From: an uncultured Bacteroides sp.
GTDB taxonomy: Bacteria > Bacteroidota > Bacteroidia > Bacteroidales > Bacteroidaceae
Assembly: GCA_900556625.1 (NCBI GenBank)
Contig: USPQ01000006.1
Location: 1-64,000, forward strand
Reading direction: 5' to 3'
DNA: 64,000 bases
Within the stretch, counting starts at the first letter, position 1. The number at the start of each line of letters is the position of its first letter. The position numbers and the translations under genes are program-made. Shown here piece by piece: positions 44,801 through 54,530 of this stretch. Under the pieces are notes generated by a model, which saw only the letters and a program-made list of their open reading frames with translations, ran no database searches and had not been told where the DNA came from.

Positions 44801-44815
44801 CTTATATTTTTTCAT
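41801..44815 (-). CDS. SusC-like TonB-dependent transporter (second pair)
   Basis: A 1004-residue outer-membrane transporter with a signal peptide, an N-terminal carboxypeptidase-regulatory-like domain (TGRVLDEKGKPVAGALVSVEE), a plug domain (MPSMYIRGLKTLNGNNGILLVVDGLERD) and a 22-strand barrel ending HVGLSVGF. Compared with the first SusC of the locus it has a shorter, more divergent N-terminal segment and lacks the usual VVAYG-type motif before the plug. It pairs with the SusD encoded at 40135. The two pairs differ enough to suggest different ligands or chain lengths. Confidence 0.95.
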   Translation of the reverse strand: MKKYKILALAIFACVTLNGWAQSEDNVTGRVLDEKGKPVAGALVSVEENPLVRVATDKNGRFEITAVKGSRLKVQTGDDAMKVVKIENGSELTVVMDYSSEKVNYGFGLQQTNAESTGAVSTVYAENIDKSSAFSIGNSLYGNVLGLTTMQSTGVVWEQMPSMYIRGLKTLNGNNGILLVVDGLERDNNWQALKYITPEEVESVSVLRDAAALALYGYRGVNGVVNIVTKRGKYDTREINFSYDHAFNYMTRKPELADAYTYASALNEALTNDGKQVRYSQNELNAFKNGTSPYLYPNVNWWEEVFRDRGASDIATLSFRGGSTKMRYYTMMNLQNNRGFIKNFDTNADYSTQEKYSKANFRTNLDIDLSPKTKMQANIMGILNEFSRPGMGSDNLISKLYQLPSAAFPIRTESGLWGGNTTWGENWNPVALTEGRAYSKGHTRGLYADMSLRQDLSSLTKGLGASVRIGYDNLASYWENHTKGYKYGMASVASWENGLPIAGEEITGGKDTEMSGDSKLDWQYRAFNFQMNVDWQRQFGVHSLYSMLLYTYKYDNAKGINNTFYRQNAGWYTHYGFKNRYFADFTLMASASNLLAPDHRWNVSPTVGLAWLISNEKFMQSQNVVDFLKLRASFGMLNTDNIPGNGYWNETVGGGNGYPINNNFGGDGGWHEGRLASVNGTTEKAYKYNAGVDATLFKGLTLTVDGFYERRSDIWVSSDGQNSAVLGASGSYVNAGIVDSWGTEIGANYYKKMGNVELNLGGTFTYNRSKIIEMLEEPAAYDYTRSTGNPVGQIFGLQAIGYFVDQADIDNSLPQQFGPVKAGDIKYKDMNGDKVINSDDRVAMGYNSTCPEIYYSFSLGLEWKGLGFSAQFQGVGNYTAILSGTYYRPLVDNTTISNYVYRNRWTPETPNARFPRLTTETVDNNLQTSSLWLADRSFLKLRNCEVYYKLPSSWLNRFWVKNAKVYVRGVDLLCFDSIDQLDPEAMNNSYPATRSIHVGLSVGF

Positions 44816-44847
44816 TTTATTCTATGATTAATCGTAGTTATTCCACA

Positions 44848-46788
44848 TTAATTCCAACCAGGATTTTGAGTCAATCCGTATTTCTTGTTCACCTCTGATG
44901 GTGGGAATGCTGACAAATACCACTTCGGACTAAAATTACTCCACCATGCACGGGAAGGATTCACTAGCGGAAACGCTTCATGAGTGAATTTCGTTGGTTT
45001 AGGATAAATACTGCTGTTTCCGGTACTTCCGGACCAAGGCGTATTTCCTCCCCCATCATTTCTATAAATCTTCAATCCATGGAGTTGTTTTCTAAAAAGA
45101 TCTTCTCTTTTATATCGTGTCATGTCAAACAGACGTACATCTTCCAAGCCTAATTCGCAAGCACGTTCTCTGAGGATCTCTTCCAGCAAGGCATCAGCGT
45201 CAGTCGTCAGATTCTTGCCGGGATTGCAAACCGCCAAGTCTCCTAAACCAACACGGGCACGTACTTTATTTACTTGCTCAATAGCACCTGGCAGATCATT
45301 CTTCGATTTAAGCAAAGCCTCCGCATAAATCAGATACATTTCTGCCAGACGCAGATATGGCCATTGCAGATATTTATCTTTCAGAGAATTGACACCTTCC
45401 TTATAGAACTTGTAACATCCGAATCCGGTAGCATATTTGCCTGTCTCTTTCTCTGTATCATTAATATTGTCACGTCCTCCAATCCATAATTCGGCAGCAT
45501 GATCTCCAAACTGTGTTCCATTCACCAGCATCGTTTCATACAACCGTGGGTCACGAATCGGTTTATTGTAATCATTATCCGTATAAAACAGGTCTGTAGC
45601 AGTATTCAACTGGAAAGGTTCGCCATTACTCATTGGAAACATCTCCATAAATTCCAGTGTAGGGGTCAATCCACCCGTAATAACTGTACCATTTCCGCTA
45701 TTGACAAAAATATACTGCCATTCATCCCATGAATTAAATTTACCGAAACGGGAAATATGCGTAGAAATCAACAGTTCTTTATTATTCTCACGGGTAAAAT
45801 AGGCCTTATTATACGCATCTCTGTAACCTTTTGCCGTAGCTTCCGTCGCCTGTGTCAGTTCATAATACCCTCTTGATTGAAGTTCTGTAAAGAAATCAAC
45901 ACAAGCCTGCAAACACTGGTCCCATAACTCCGGTTTGTAAGCACCATACCACACCTGATGATTAGTCACAGCATCCTGCGGCGGCTCCGTACAATAGGGG
46001 ACATTGTCATTAAACAATGGGCTGGCTGCAAACAAAAGAATCTTACACTTGAGCCCCATAGCAGCTGCTTTGGTAAAGCGTCCTTGCCAATTCGTGTCAT
46101 CCGTACCTAAGTCCCACGGAAGTTGAGGAGTAGCAGCAGCCTCATCTAAAAGATTAATCATGTAATTCACCGTTTCTTCCACCGTAGCGCGAGGCAATTC
46201 ATAAGAAGGCTGCACGTCATAGGTTTCCTTTATTAACGGAAGCCCTCCAAAATGGCGAAACAAATCAAAATAACGAGATGCTACAATCACTTTAGCTTCT
46301 GCCGCCAAACGTTTTTTCTCCGCATCTTCCATATCCGGAACCCGCTCTACATTCTCCACAAAAAGTAATGCAGCACGAATCGCCTCCCAACAATTCTCTT
46401 TAGTATAACCAAAGCGCGTATCATCGCTACTATCCTCATCACCTGCCTTATAAGAGCCTGAATAGTATTTCCGGTTAATTCCATTCCAATCCGTGTGGCT
46501 ATGCCAGCAATCGGACATCATTTCAAAGATTCCTGTGTTCATTTTCCCCTCCACCGTATTCCAATATACAGGGAGCGCGTAATAAAGTTTACTATAAGTA
46601 TTCCACAGGAAAGCACGAGCGTACGTAGCTTTTCCGAAGATTGTATCTTGCGTTACCGCTACCCCCGGAGCCTTTTCTAAAAAGCTATCTCCAAATTTCA
46701 CTTGATCGACACAAGAAGAGGAAAACAAAGCTACTCCTGCCAATGTCGCTATAAACCATTTACTTAAATGTTTCATCATATTATTCAT
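44848..46788 (-). CDS. SusD-like outer-membrane lipoprotein (first pair)
   Basis: A 646-residue RagB/SusD protein, longer than the usual 500-580 because of extra loops. Lipobox VALFSSSC, helical repeats including YLRLAEMYLIYAEALL and ILRERACELGLEDVRLFDMTRYKR, and the C-terminal YLSAFPPSEVNKKYGLTQNPGWN. It follows the first SusC gene by six bases and caps that transporter. Several Met codons at the start (1, 4, 5) leave the exact start open. Confidence 0.95.
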   Translation of the reverse strand: MNNMMKHLSKWFIATLAGVALFSSSCVDQVKFGDSFLEKAPGVAVTQDTIFGKATYARAFLWNTYSKLYYALPVYWNTVEGKMNTGIFEMMSDCWHSHTDWNGINRKYYSGSYKAGDEDSSDDTRFGYTKENCWEAIRAALLFVENVERVPDMEDAEKKRLAAEAKVIVASRYFDLFRHFGGLPLIKETYDVQPSYELPRATVEETVNYMINLLDEAAATPQLPWDLGTDDTNWQGRFTKAAAMGLKCKILLFAASPLFNDNVPYCTEPPQDAVTNHQVWYGAYKPELWDQCLQACVDFFTELQSRGYYELTQATEATAKGYRDAYNKAYFTRENNKELLISTHISRFGKFNSWDEWQYIFVNSGNGTVITGGLTPTLEFMEMFPMSNGEPFQLNTATDLFYTDNDYNKPIRDPRLYETMLVNGTQFGDHAAELWIGGRDNINDTEKETGKYATGFGCYKFYKEGVNSLKDKYLQWPYLRLAEMYLIYAEALLKSKNDLPGAIEQVNKVRARVGLGDLAVCNPGKNLTTDADALLEEILRERACELGLEDVRLFDMTRYKREDLFRKQLHGLKIYRNDGGGNTPWSGSTGNSSIYPKPTKFTHEAFPLVNPSRAWWSNFSPKWYLSAFPPSEVNKKYGLTQNPGWN

Positions 46789-46794
46789 AAAGTA

Positions 46795-49700
46795 TTAGAA
46801 TCCAAGTTTCAATCCAATATTAAATACACGTGTCAAAGGATAATTAGGGCGGGAGCTCTGACGAGATTCCGGGTCTCCCCATTTGAATCCGGTAATAGTA
46901 ATCAAATTATATCCATTTACATACAACCGGCAATTATCCATCTTCAGTTTCTTCATGAAAGGGAAATTGAAATTATAACCTATTTCCACACTTTTCAGAC
47001 GCAAATAGCTGGCATTAATCAAATACAAGTCAGACCCTGCATAATTATTGGAAGCATGCAAACTAGAAGTACGCGGGAATTTAGCAGTGAATGTATCAGC
47101 CGATGAACGCCACGTTGTATCATACTGATAAAGCAATAATCCCTTTTCATTTGTATCACCCAACGGACGTCTGAATTCGTCTAACATCCGATCCACATTC
47201 CAAGCTCCTGTCCATTGCATGGAAAAATCAAAATTCTTCCAACTGAATCCGGTATTCAATCCGGCAGTGTATTCCGGCATATCGGTATACCCTATATCGC
47301 GCGTAGCATCATTGGAATTTATTTCACCATCGGCATTCAAGTCCACATAAACGCAATCACCCGGCACCAATGTAATACCATGATTAGCTATCGGACGTCC
47401 AAACTCCTCTTGATAACGCATATCTGCCGTTTCATCATAGAACCCCCAAAACTTATACATCGAACGGGAACCTATTCTACGTCCAGTCTCATACATCCAA
47501 GGCTCATTTTGATCTACCTCATTCTTATAGACAATTTTATTCCTTGAGAAAGAAATATTAAAGTTTGCCCAATATCTGAAATCATTTTTCAGAGTTTCGT
47601 TCCATTTCAACTGTACTTCAAATCCTCTATTCAATGTCTCCCCAACGTTAACAGAAGGAAGTGACATACCTAGAATTGCCGGCAAATAATCGGGTTTAGA
47701 TAAAATATCACTACGATCTTCCCTAAAGTAATCTAAAGAAACCGTCAAACGCTCTGCCAGGAAGGTGGCATCCACTCCATAATTCTGCTTTACTGCAGTT
47801 TCCCACTTGGCATCCGGATTAGAACGGCTGACTTCACTGGCACCGGGCATTTTATTTCCAACATTCTGCCCGAAATAATATCCTCCATCACCATATTGAT
47901 AAGAATCAGGCAAATATAAGAATCGTTGTGATACATCATTACCCACCATTCCTACAGAAGCACGTAGTTTTAAATAATTCACTACACTTTTAATCGGTTG
48001 GAAGAAAGATTCCTCACTTACAACCCAGCCCAATGAACCTGCCGGGAAGAAACCATACCGATTTCCTGGACGAAAGTTTTCCGAACCATTATAACCCGCA
48101 TTAAACTCTGCCATATAACGGGTTTTCCAATCATAAGTCACACGTCCTACCAAACCTACATATCCGGTAGGAATGTCAGAGTACTCTGACGGATAGTATT
48201 TCTTTGATTGATTATAGAGTAACAATGCTGTCACATTATGATCCCCAAACTTACGGGCATAATTCAATGCCAGTTCCATATACCAGTTGCGCGCCTTAGA
48301 AAAACCGTTATCAGGTTCCCCATAACTTAATTGAGAGTCAGTCCCATATTTACGAAGAGAAATAGAACCATCAGCATTTGCAACAGGTGTATAATAAGCC
48401 TTGGATGAACTCGCTTTCTTAGTATTAGCATATTCTGAATTATAAGCACCTTTCAGTTTTACGGACAATCCTTTTGTGATAAAATCCAACTTTTGATTCA
48501 ATGCAAGGTCTACATTCAACACATTTGTTGTCTTTGTCTGAAAGCCTTTTCCATAATAAGAGCTCAATCCATCCACTCCCGTAAAAGGAAGAACTTCAGA
48601 ATTAGATACAACACGTTCACCGTTTACAATACCTGCACCCGCAAAAGGAACCGCCCAATAAAGTTTGCGGAACAATTGATTCTGATCTTCACCTGATTCC
48701 GGAGTACGCTTTGTCTCTATACGACCGCCAATATTGACTGACAGTAAGGTTGTTTTCGTTACATCAAAATCCAAATTAGCACGATAATTGTATCGTTTGT
48801 AATCAAAGTTAAAATCATCTGTCGCATTAAACTGCTTGAACATACCACCTTGCGTGAACAAACCGGCAGAAACAAAATATTTCATATTACTAGTTCCACC
48901 AGATATATTCACATTATGCTGAGACTGAAAAGCAGCCTTATTCATACAATAATCAATCCAATTAATATCCGGATACATCAACGGATTAGAATGATTGCGG
49001 AATGTTTCCAACTGTTCATCGCTAAAAGTAGCCACCCCACCATCATTTACTTTCATCATATTATAATAGGAAGCATACTGGTAAGAATTAGCGAACTCCA
49101 GATCCTTCGTTCGCACATTGACACCAGCCGATGTAGAGAAAGAAACCTTAGCCTTACCTTCTGCACCACGTTTGGTTGTAATCAAGATAACACCATTGGC
49201 ACCACGTACACCAAATACAGCCGTAGCTGAAGCGTCTTTCAACACAGTCACGCTCTCAATTTCATTCGGATCAATCTGAGAAAAGTCACGTTCTACACCA
49301 TCAACCTGAATCAGCGGTTTCGCATTGTTCCATGTAGCGACACCACGCACATAAATATCTGCCGCATCCGCTCCCGGCTCACCGGAATATTGTACAGAAG
49401 AAATACCGGTGATTTGCCCGGATAATACATTAGATAAAGATCCTGCCGGAGTCTTCAACAGATCATCCCCCTTCATAGATGAAATAGCTCCTGTGATAGA
49501 TACTTTTTTCTGTACACCATAAGCTACTACTTGCACTTCACCCAGTGTCTGTGCGTCTTCTTCTAATACTATATTTAGACTAACACCTTTCTTTGCGGTT
49601 ACCTCTTTATCCTTGTAACCAATAAAACTAATTTTGATTTTCGCACTTGCACCGGATACATTGATTGAAAACTTACCCTCAAAATCGGTAATGGTTCCTT

Positions 49701-49926
49701 GTGTCGTTCCTACAACCTTTACATTGGCCCCAATCACCGGTTCACCATAGGCATCCTTCACTACACCTGTGATTCTTGTAGAATTCTGTTGTACTACCTC
49801 CGGCATGGGAGTATCGTCACCATAGCCGTTCAGAGGAATCAAAAGAAATAAAAACAAAGGGAATACGATTGGGAGTAACCGTTTCTTCCCGACTTGTCTT
49901 CCATGGAAGGTCTTTCGCTTTTCCAT
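46795..49926 (-). CDS. SusC-like TonB-dependent transporter (first pair)
   Basis: A 1043-residue transporter with a long signal region (PIVFPLFLFLLIPLNGYG), a carboxypeptidase-like domain (TRITGVVKDAYGEPVIGANV, about residues 50-130), the VQVVAYGVQKKVSITGAIS motif, a plug with DIYVRGVATWNNAKPLIQVDGVERD, and a beta-barrel ending NIGLKLGF. First gene of the main polysaccharide operon, with a -7 box 63 bases upstream. It imports arabinogalactan fragments into the periplasm with energy from TonB. Confidence 0.96.
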   Translation of the reverse strand: MEKRKTFHGRQVGKKRLLPIVFPLFLFLLIPLNGYGDDTPMPEVVQQNSTRITGVVKDAYGEPVIGANVKVVGTTQGTITDFEGKFSINVSGASAKIKISFIGYKDKEVTAKKGVSLNIVLEEDAQTLGEVQVVAYGVQKKVSITGAISSMKGDDLLKTPAGSLSNVLSGQITGISSVQYSGEPGADAADIYVRGVATWNNAKPLIQVDGVERDFSQIDPNEIESVTVLKDASATAVFGVRGANGVILITTKRGAEGKAKVSFSTSAGVNVRTKDLEFANSYQYASYYNMMKVNDGGVATFSDEQLETFRNHSNPLMYPDINWIDYCMNKAAFQSQHNVNISGGTSNMKYFVSAGLFTQGGMFKQFNATDDFNFDYKRYNYRANLDFDVTKTTLLSVNIGGRIETKRTPESGEDQNQLFRKLYWAVPFAGAGIVNGERVVSNSEVLPFTGVDGLSSYYGKGFQTKTTNVLNVDLALNQKLDFITKGLSVKLKGAYNSEYANTKKASSSKAYYTPVANADGSISLRKYGTDSQLSYGEPDNGFSKARNWYMELALNYARKFGDHNVTALLLYNQSKKYYPSEYSDIPTGYVGLVGRVTYDWKTRYMAEFNAGYNGSENFRPGNRYGFFPAGSLGWVVSEESFFQPIKSVVNYLKLRASVGMVGNDVSQRFLYLPDSYQYGDGGYYFGQNVGNKMPGASEVSRSNPDAKWETAVKQNYGVDATFLAERLTVSLDYFREDRSDILSKPDYLPAILGMSLPSVNVGETLNRGFEVQLKWNETLKNDFRYWANFNISFSRNKIVYKNEVDQNEPWMYETGRRIGSRSMYKFWGFYDETADMRYQEEFGRPIANHGITLVPGDCVYVDLNADGEINSNDATRDIGYTDMPEYTAGLNTGFSWKNFDFSMQWTGAWNVDRMLDEFRRPLGDTNEKGLLLYQYDTTWRSSADTFTAKFPRTSSLHASNNYAGSDLYLINASYLRLKSVEIGYNFNFPFMKKLKMDNCRLYVNGYNLITITGFKWGDPESRQSSRPNYPLTRVFNIGLKLGF

Positions 49927-49989
49927 TCAGTATAAAATTAAGATTAAACATTAAATAAACAAATCTCATGATCCTTAGGAATCACAACG

Positions 49990-49997
49990 CAAAGATA
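49990..49997 (-). promoter_or_regulatory. -7 promoter box (TATCTTTG) of the main susC operon
   Basis: Read leftward TATCTTTG, full match, 63 bases before ATG 49926. The 249-bp gap up to the regulator gene (49927-50175) holds this promoter and AT-rich sequence where the regulator would be expected to bind; no clear dyad was found. Confidence 0.72.
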
Positions 49998-50175
49998 GAA
50001 ACCTCCCCTCCTACCAACCTCCAAAGATGCTTTTTAGAGGTAGAATTTTAGACATTCGCCTTTTTTGAATGATAATTCGACATAAAAAAGAGCATAGAAA
50101 ACTTTCCCTATACAAAGTACAAGGATTAAGCAGAACAAGATAATATAAAATAGAAAGGTAAACCAGAACAGATTT

Positions 50176-53100
50176 CTACTCGTGCTCTTTTTCAACTACA
50201 AATTGGTCGAGGTATTCAGAAGGTAAAACTCCAAACTCTTTCTTGAAGCAAGCACTGAAATATTTTGGATCATTAAATCCGACCGCATAAGCCAATTCGG
50301 AGACACGTATACTATTTCCTTTTTCCTCCATAATCCGGCAAGCCGATTTCAAACGGACGTTCCGGATAAAGGCAGAGGTGTTCAGCCCAGTCAAAGACTT
50401 TAACTTCTTATATAAAGTAGATTTACTAGTTTTCATTTCATCCGCAAACTGGGGTTGGTCAAATTCACAATCTTCCAAATGATTATTCACACAGTCAATG
50501 GCTCGTTGCATAAAATCCTCATCCAGACTGGTATAATTCAAATCTTTTAATTCAAAAACCAGCTGTTTCTTAAATTCGTGCGCCATACGCTCCTTATATT
50601 TCAGCAAATTACGAATACGTGCATGCAATACAGACAAATTGAAAGGTTTGCTTATAAAAGCATCCGCCCCTACCTCATACGCTTCCGCCCTGTCCTCTTC
50701 CTTATTTTTAGCAGTCAATAGAATCACCGGAATATGACTGATTTCCAGTTTCCCCTTCACATATTTACAAAACTCCATTCCGTCCATCTCCGGCATCATC
50801 ACATCAGACACAATCAAATCAATGTCTTCATTCTCCAACACTGCAATGCCTTCTTTACCATTTTCAGCAGTAAAAACATTGTATTCATGCCTCAAGAGTT
50901 TCGTCATTAAATGCAATAGTTCCTCATTATCTTCTATTACTAATATAGAATTTGCCTTTTCGGCCGTAACTAATATTTCATCAGACTGTTTCTCATCCAT
51001 TTCTTCTTCATAAGCTACTAATTTCTGAACCGGTAAGATTACTTCATCATCAATTTGTTCTTCCCTGAAATAAGAACGGTCAATAGGAAGGCGGATAATA
51101 AACTCTGTTCCCTGTCCTTCTTCACTTTCCACAGTAATAGTTCCTTCATGCAACTCTACCAAATCTTTAGTTAATGAAAGCCCGATTCCTGTACCAATGG
51201 TATTAAATTTCCGGTAATCACCCTCGTAGAAACGACGGAAAAGTGTCTTTTGTTTCTCTTTCGATATCCCTTTCCCATTGTCCTTTACACGTAAAAGCAC
51301 CCAATCTTTATTTTCCGCATAGGATAAAGTTACCTGAATAAAACCATCTTCTTTTGTATATTTTGCAGCGTTAGACAGCAGATTATAAAGAATCTTATCC
51401 AATTTATCCGTATCAAAATAACCAATGATTGATTCCGGATCACACAACACAGAGAAATGTATCTTTTGTTTCTTAATCAAAGGCTGAAAACTTTCCGCCC
51501 CATTTTTCACAAAGGAAGCGATATCTCCCGGAGATACACGAAGCCTCAGATTGCCGGTTTCCGCTTTTCGAAATTCAAGGATTTGTTGTAATAAACGTAT
51601 CAACCGACGAATATTACTATTCATCACCACATACAAGTCTGTATGCTTTGGAGCTTGTATTTTAAGCTCATCTACGGTAGCTGAAATAATTGTCAACGGA
51701 GTCAGCAATTCATGGGTAATATTTGTGAAGAACTGCAACTTGGCATGGTTCAATTCCTCCGCTTTCGCCTTCTCCAATTCACGCAAACGGAGTTCATTCC
51801 GTAGTAAAATACGATTTTTCGTTATTCTGTATAGTCCAATGACAGTTCCAATGACAATCAATAAATATAAAATATATGCCCACCAGGTTGCCCAAAATGG
51901 AGGAAGCACAACAACCGTCATTTCCCGAATATATCCATTCCAAATACCATTCTCATTTGTCACTTTCAATTTAAATTTATACGTCCCGCTTTTCAAATTA
52001 TTATAGTAAGCAAAACGACGATTGGCGCTTGTATAAACCCAATCCTTATCAAATCCCTCTAACTGATAAGCGTATCGGTTAAGTTCGGGATTCTTATATG
52101 TCAGTGCCGCAAACTCTATATTGAAGTTATTATATTTATAAGGTAACTCTATTTTCTGAGTAAAAGCAGGAGTTAATGGAGATATTTCCCGTTGCACCTC
52201 CAAAGGTAATGTACTTATGGAACGATTGAATATCTTTATATCCGTAATTGCAAACTGAACATCTCCTTGAATATCTTCCATATCCTCAGGAATAAAGCTA
52301 TTATAGCCTTTATAACCACCAAAAAACAATTCTCCCTCCCGACTGCAAGCAGATTGAGCGATAAAGAAATTTCCTTGTAGCCCATCAGCTTCTGTGTACA
52401 CACGAACAACCGGTTCGTTACTTTTCATTTGAGCACCCAGTTTTACCAAACCGACATTCGTCCCCAACCACAAATTTCCATTTTTATCTTCTTCGATACT
52501 TCCGACCATATCTCCGGGAATATTATATTCCTGATTTTTCTCTTCAAACCGGTCATTCTGTCTATTATACAGATAAATTCCTCCCCCTTCGGTGCCAACC
52601 CATAAACGTCCCGATTTATCTATGTGCAAACACAATACATTATTGGTCAGCATTCTTTTATTATAAAAACTATAATTATAATATTTCAAGGTAGACGGAT
52701 TTCGGATGTCACCTTCAATATGAATCAGACCATAATTCGAAGTGGCTATCCACATACTATTATCACTATCGGCAATTATATCCCTTACATAAAACCAATT
52801 CAATTGAGCACCATCTACAAAACTCATATTTTCGAATAAAAAGCTATTTCCATCCGCCAACTGTACACCTAAACTTCCACGTGTACCTACCCAACAATTA
52901 GCATATTTGTCTTCATAAAGTGCAGAAACACAAGAAGAACCTAAGAATTTACAATTTTCCGGAGTCAGGTTTCTTACCCTTTGTCCTTTGTGGTAAGCAA
53001 ATATTCCACCATCATACGTTCCAAACCAAATTTCTCCACTACCCTTTCTCTGGACGACAGAAAAAACTGTGGGAATAGTCATTCCGGTAAATTCCGGCAT

Positions 53101-54330
53101 TTGTGAATGCGACTTCAATTTTCCTGTTGCATATTCCAGACAAGCTAATCCATAGGTACCGATCCCCATCCAAATATTATTGTCAGAATCTGTAAACAAA
53201 GACCGTACGGAAGTGGTCGGAATATCATCATCGGCAAAATTCAAACTATGAAAGGTAAACATAGACTGATGTGTATCTGCATTCAGGACTCCTCCTCCAA
53301 TAGAACCAAGCCACATCATACCGGAGTTATCACGTATAATGGAATTTATTTCATCACAAGAAATATAATGAGAAGAGCCGCGGGATTTATAATTAATAAA
53401 GTGTCCGGGAGTATCATTGCTCATAATACTCAACCCGCTACGTGTTCCTACCCACAAAGTATTGGTATTCAAGTCTTCAGATATATCATATACAATATCA
53501 TCGGATAAACTAATATTGTCACCTAATTTATGCCGATAGTTCACGTAAGATACCCGCTGCAGGTCTTTCGGATTATTGAGTTTAAAAAGTCCGCAATTCC
53601 AACTACCTACCCATATGTTTTTATTGGTATCTTCGTAAATAACATGAGCAGAATTACGTTCATTCAATTGAGGATAAGCATAAAACTTGTCGGTAGAAGG
53701 GACATACCTATATAATCCCGACGACCATGTACCAATCCATAAATCACCTTCCGAGTCTTCGAATAAAGATTTGATAGCAGTATAATCCAGGACTCCATCA
53801 GTCTGTTCCCGATGATAAACTACAAATGAATCTTTTTCGGCAATATATTTGCACAGCCCGGAATCCGTTCCCAGCCATACAGAATGATCCCGAGTAACCA
53901 ACAAACAAGATACGACATTATTAGGAATCTCAGGAGCCAGAATTTTTCTGATCTCCCCTGTTTTTTTATTAAGAATATTCAAGCCTTCCTGAGTGCCAAT
54001 CCACAAGTTGTGTTTATAATCATCCACCAAACAAAGTATGTTGTTATTAGTCAGTAAACCGGGGGCGTAAAGATTTGATTTATATAACGTTGCCTCATAG
54101 CCATCATATTGATAAAACCCGTAACGGCTAGCCAACCAGATAAAGCCATCCTTATCCTGATAAACTTTCTGGATTTCATCTGTAGGCAAATTATTAAGAG
54201 CAGGCAGTTTCTTAAAATTCAAATGTGAAACAATATCACCTTCGAATGCGAAAAGTAAAGTTGAAAATAAGGCACAAAAAATAGAGGCATAAAACCTTCT
54301 ATTGATACAAGAATATTGATTGTTTTCCAT
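50176..54330 (-). CDS. Hybrid two-component system regulator (HTCS)
   Basis: A one-protein sensor-kinase-regulator, 1384 residues from ATG 54330. Layout: signal peptide; periplasmic sensor of about 14 Reg_prop blades (to about residue 710); Y_Y_Y domain (about 715-800); transmembrane helix near 817-838; HisKA with FTNITHELLTPL near 872; HATPase with LLSNAAKYTKEDG near 990; receiver with LIVSDVMMPEMDG (phospho-acceptor Asp near 1175) and ILLTAKNKEEDR; C-terminal AraC-type helix-turn-helix (about 1283-1366). It senses a specific oligosaccharide and activates the sugar-use operons. The longer frame from 54420 is rejected because the promoter lies in it. Confidence 0.97.
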   Translation of the reverse strand: MENNQYSCINRRFYASIFCALFSTLLFAFEGDIVSHLNFKKLPALNNLPTDEIQKVYQDKDGFIWLASRYGFYQYDGYEATLYKSNLYAPGLLTNNNILCLVDDYKHNLWIGTQEGLNILNKKTGEIRKILAPEIPNNVVSCLLVTRDHSVWLGTDSGLCKYIAEKDSFVVYHREQTDGVLDYTAIKSLFEDSEGDLWIGTWSSGLYRYVPSTDKFYAYPQLNERNSAHVIYEDTNKNIWVGSWNCGLFKLNNPKDLQRVSYVNYRHKLGDNISLSDDIVYDISEDLNTNTLWVGTRSGLSIMSNDTPGHFINYKSRGSSHYISCDEINSIIRDNSGMMWLGSIGGGVLNADTHQSMFTFHSLNFADDDIPTTSVRSLFTDSDNNIWMGIGTYGLACLEYATGKLKSHSQMPEFTGMTIPTVFSVVQRKGSGEIWFGTYDGGIFAYHKGQRVRNLTPENCKFLGSSCVSALYEDKYANCWVGTRGSLGVQLADGNSFLFENMSFVDGAQLNWFYVRDIIADSDNSMWIATSNYGLIHIEGDIRNPSTLKYYNYSFYNKRMLTNNVLCLHIDKSGRLWVGTEGGGIYLYNRQNDRFEEKNQEYNIPGDMVGSIEEDKNGNLWLGTNVGLVKLGAQMKSNEPVVRVYTEADGLQGNFFIAQSACSREGELFFGGYKGYNSFIPEDMEDIQGDVQFAITDIKIFNRSISTLPLEVQREISPLTPAFTQKIELPYKYNNFNIEFAALTYKNPELNRYAYQLEGFDKDWVYTSANRRFAYYNNLKSGTYKFKLKVTNENGIWNGYIREMTVVVLPPFWATWWAYILYLLIVIGTVIGLYRITKNRILLRNELRLRELEKAKAEELNHAKLQFFTNITHELLTPLTIISATVDELKIQAPKHTDLYVVMNSNIRRLIRLLQQILEFRKAETGNLRLRVSPGDIASFVKNGAESFQPLIKKQKIHFSVLCDPESIIGYFDTDKLDKILYNLLSNAAKYTKEDGFIQVTLSYAENKDWVLLRVKDNGKGISKEKQKTLFRRFYEGDYRKFNTIGTGIGLSLTKDLVELHEGTITVESEEGQGTEFIIRLPIDRSYFREEQIDDEVILPVQKLVAYEEEMDEKQSDEILVTAEKANSILVIEDNEELLHLMTKLLRHEYNVFTAENGKEGIAVLENEDIDLIVSDVMMPEMDGMEFCKYVKGKLEISHIPVILLTAKNKEEDRAEAYEVGADAFISKPFNLSVLHARIRNLLKYKERMAHEFKKQLVFELKDLNYTSLDEDFMQRAIDCVNNHLEDCEFDQPQFADEMKTSKSTLYKKLKSLTGLNTSAFIRNVRLKSACRIMEEKGNSIRVSELAYAVGFNDPKYFSACFKKEFGVLPSEYLDQFVVEKEHE

Positions 54331-54352
54331 AATACAATAATTGTAATATTTG

Positions 54353-54360
54353 CAAAGATA
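54353..54360 (-). promoter_or_regulatory. -7 promoter box (TATCTTTG) for the HTCS gene
   Basis: Read leftward TATCTTTG, full match, 22 bases before ATG 54330. Confidence 0.75.
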
Positions 54361-54497
54361 AAAAAGTTTTATGTATATATAAGGAGAATTATCATTCTTT
54401 TTAATCGATTTTACACGCAAAAACGCCCTTTTCTGTAATTGAATGATATATAACCGTTATCGAAACATATTTGCTCCAAAGATTTGATTAAAAGAAT

Positions 54498-54505
54498 TAT
54501 ATTTG
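54498..54505 (+). promoter_or_regulatory. -7 promoter box (TATATTTG) for the divergent GH43 gene
   Basis: TATATTTG matches TAnnTTTG, 25 bases before ATG 54531. A TTTG lies 24 nt upstream, slightly too far for an ideal -33 box. Confidence 0.65.
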
Positions 54506-54530
54506 AACCCTGAAACAAATACCTCAAGTC

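Noticed and set aside
49927..50175. Invertible promoter or antisense small RNA in front of susC
   Set aside because: No inverted repeats flank the promoter, and no promoter facing the other way was recognised in this gap.
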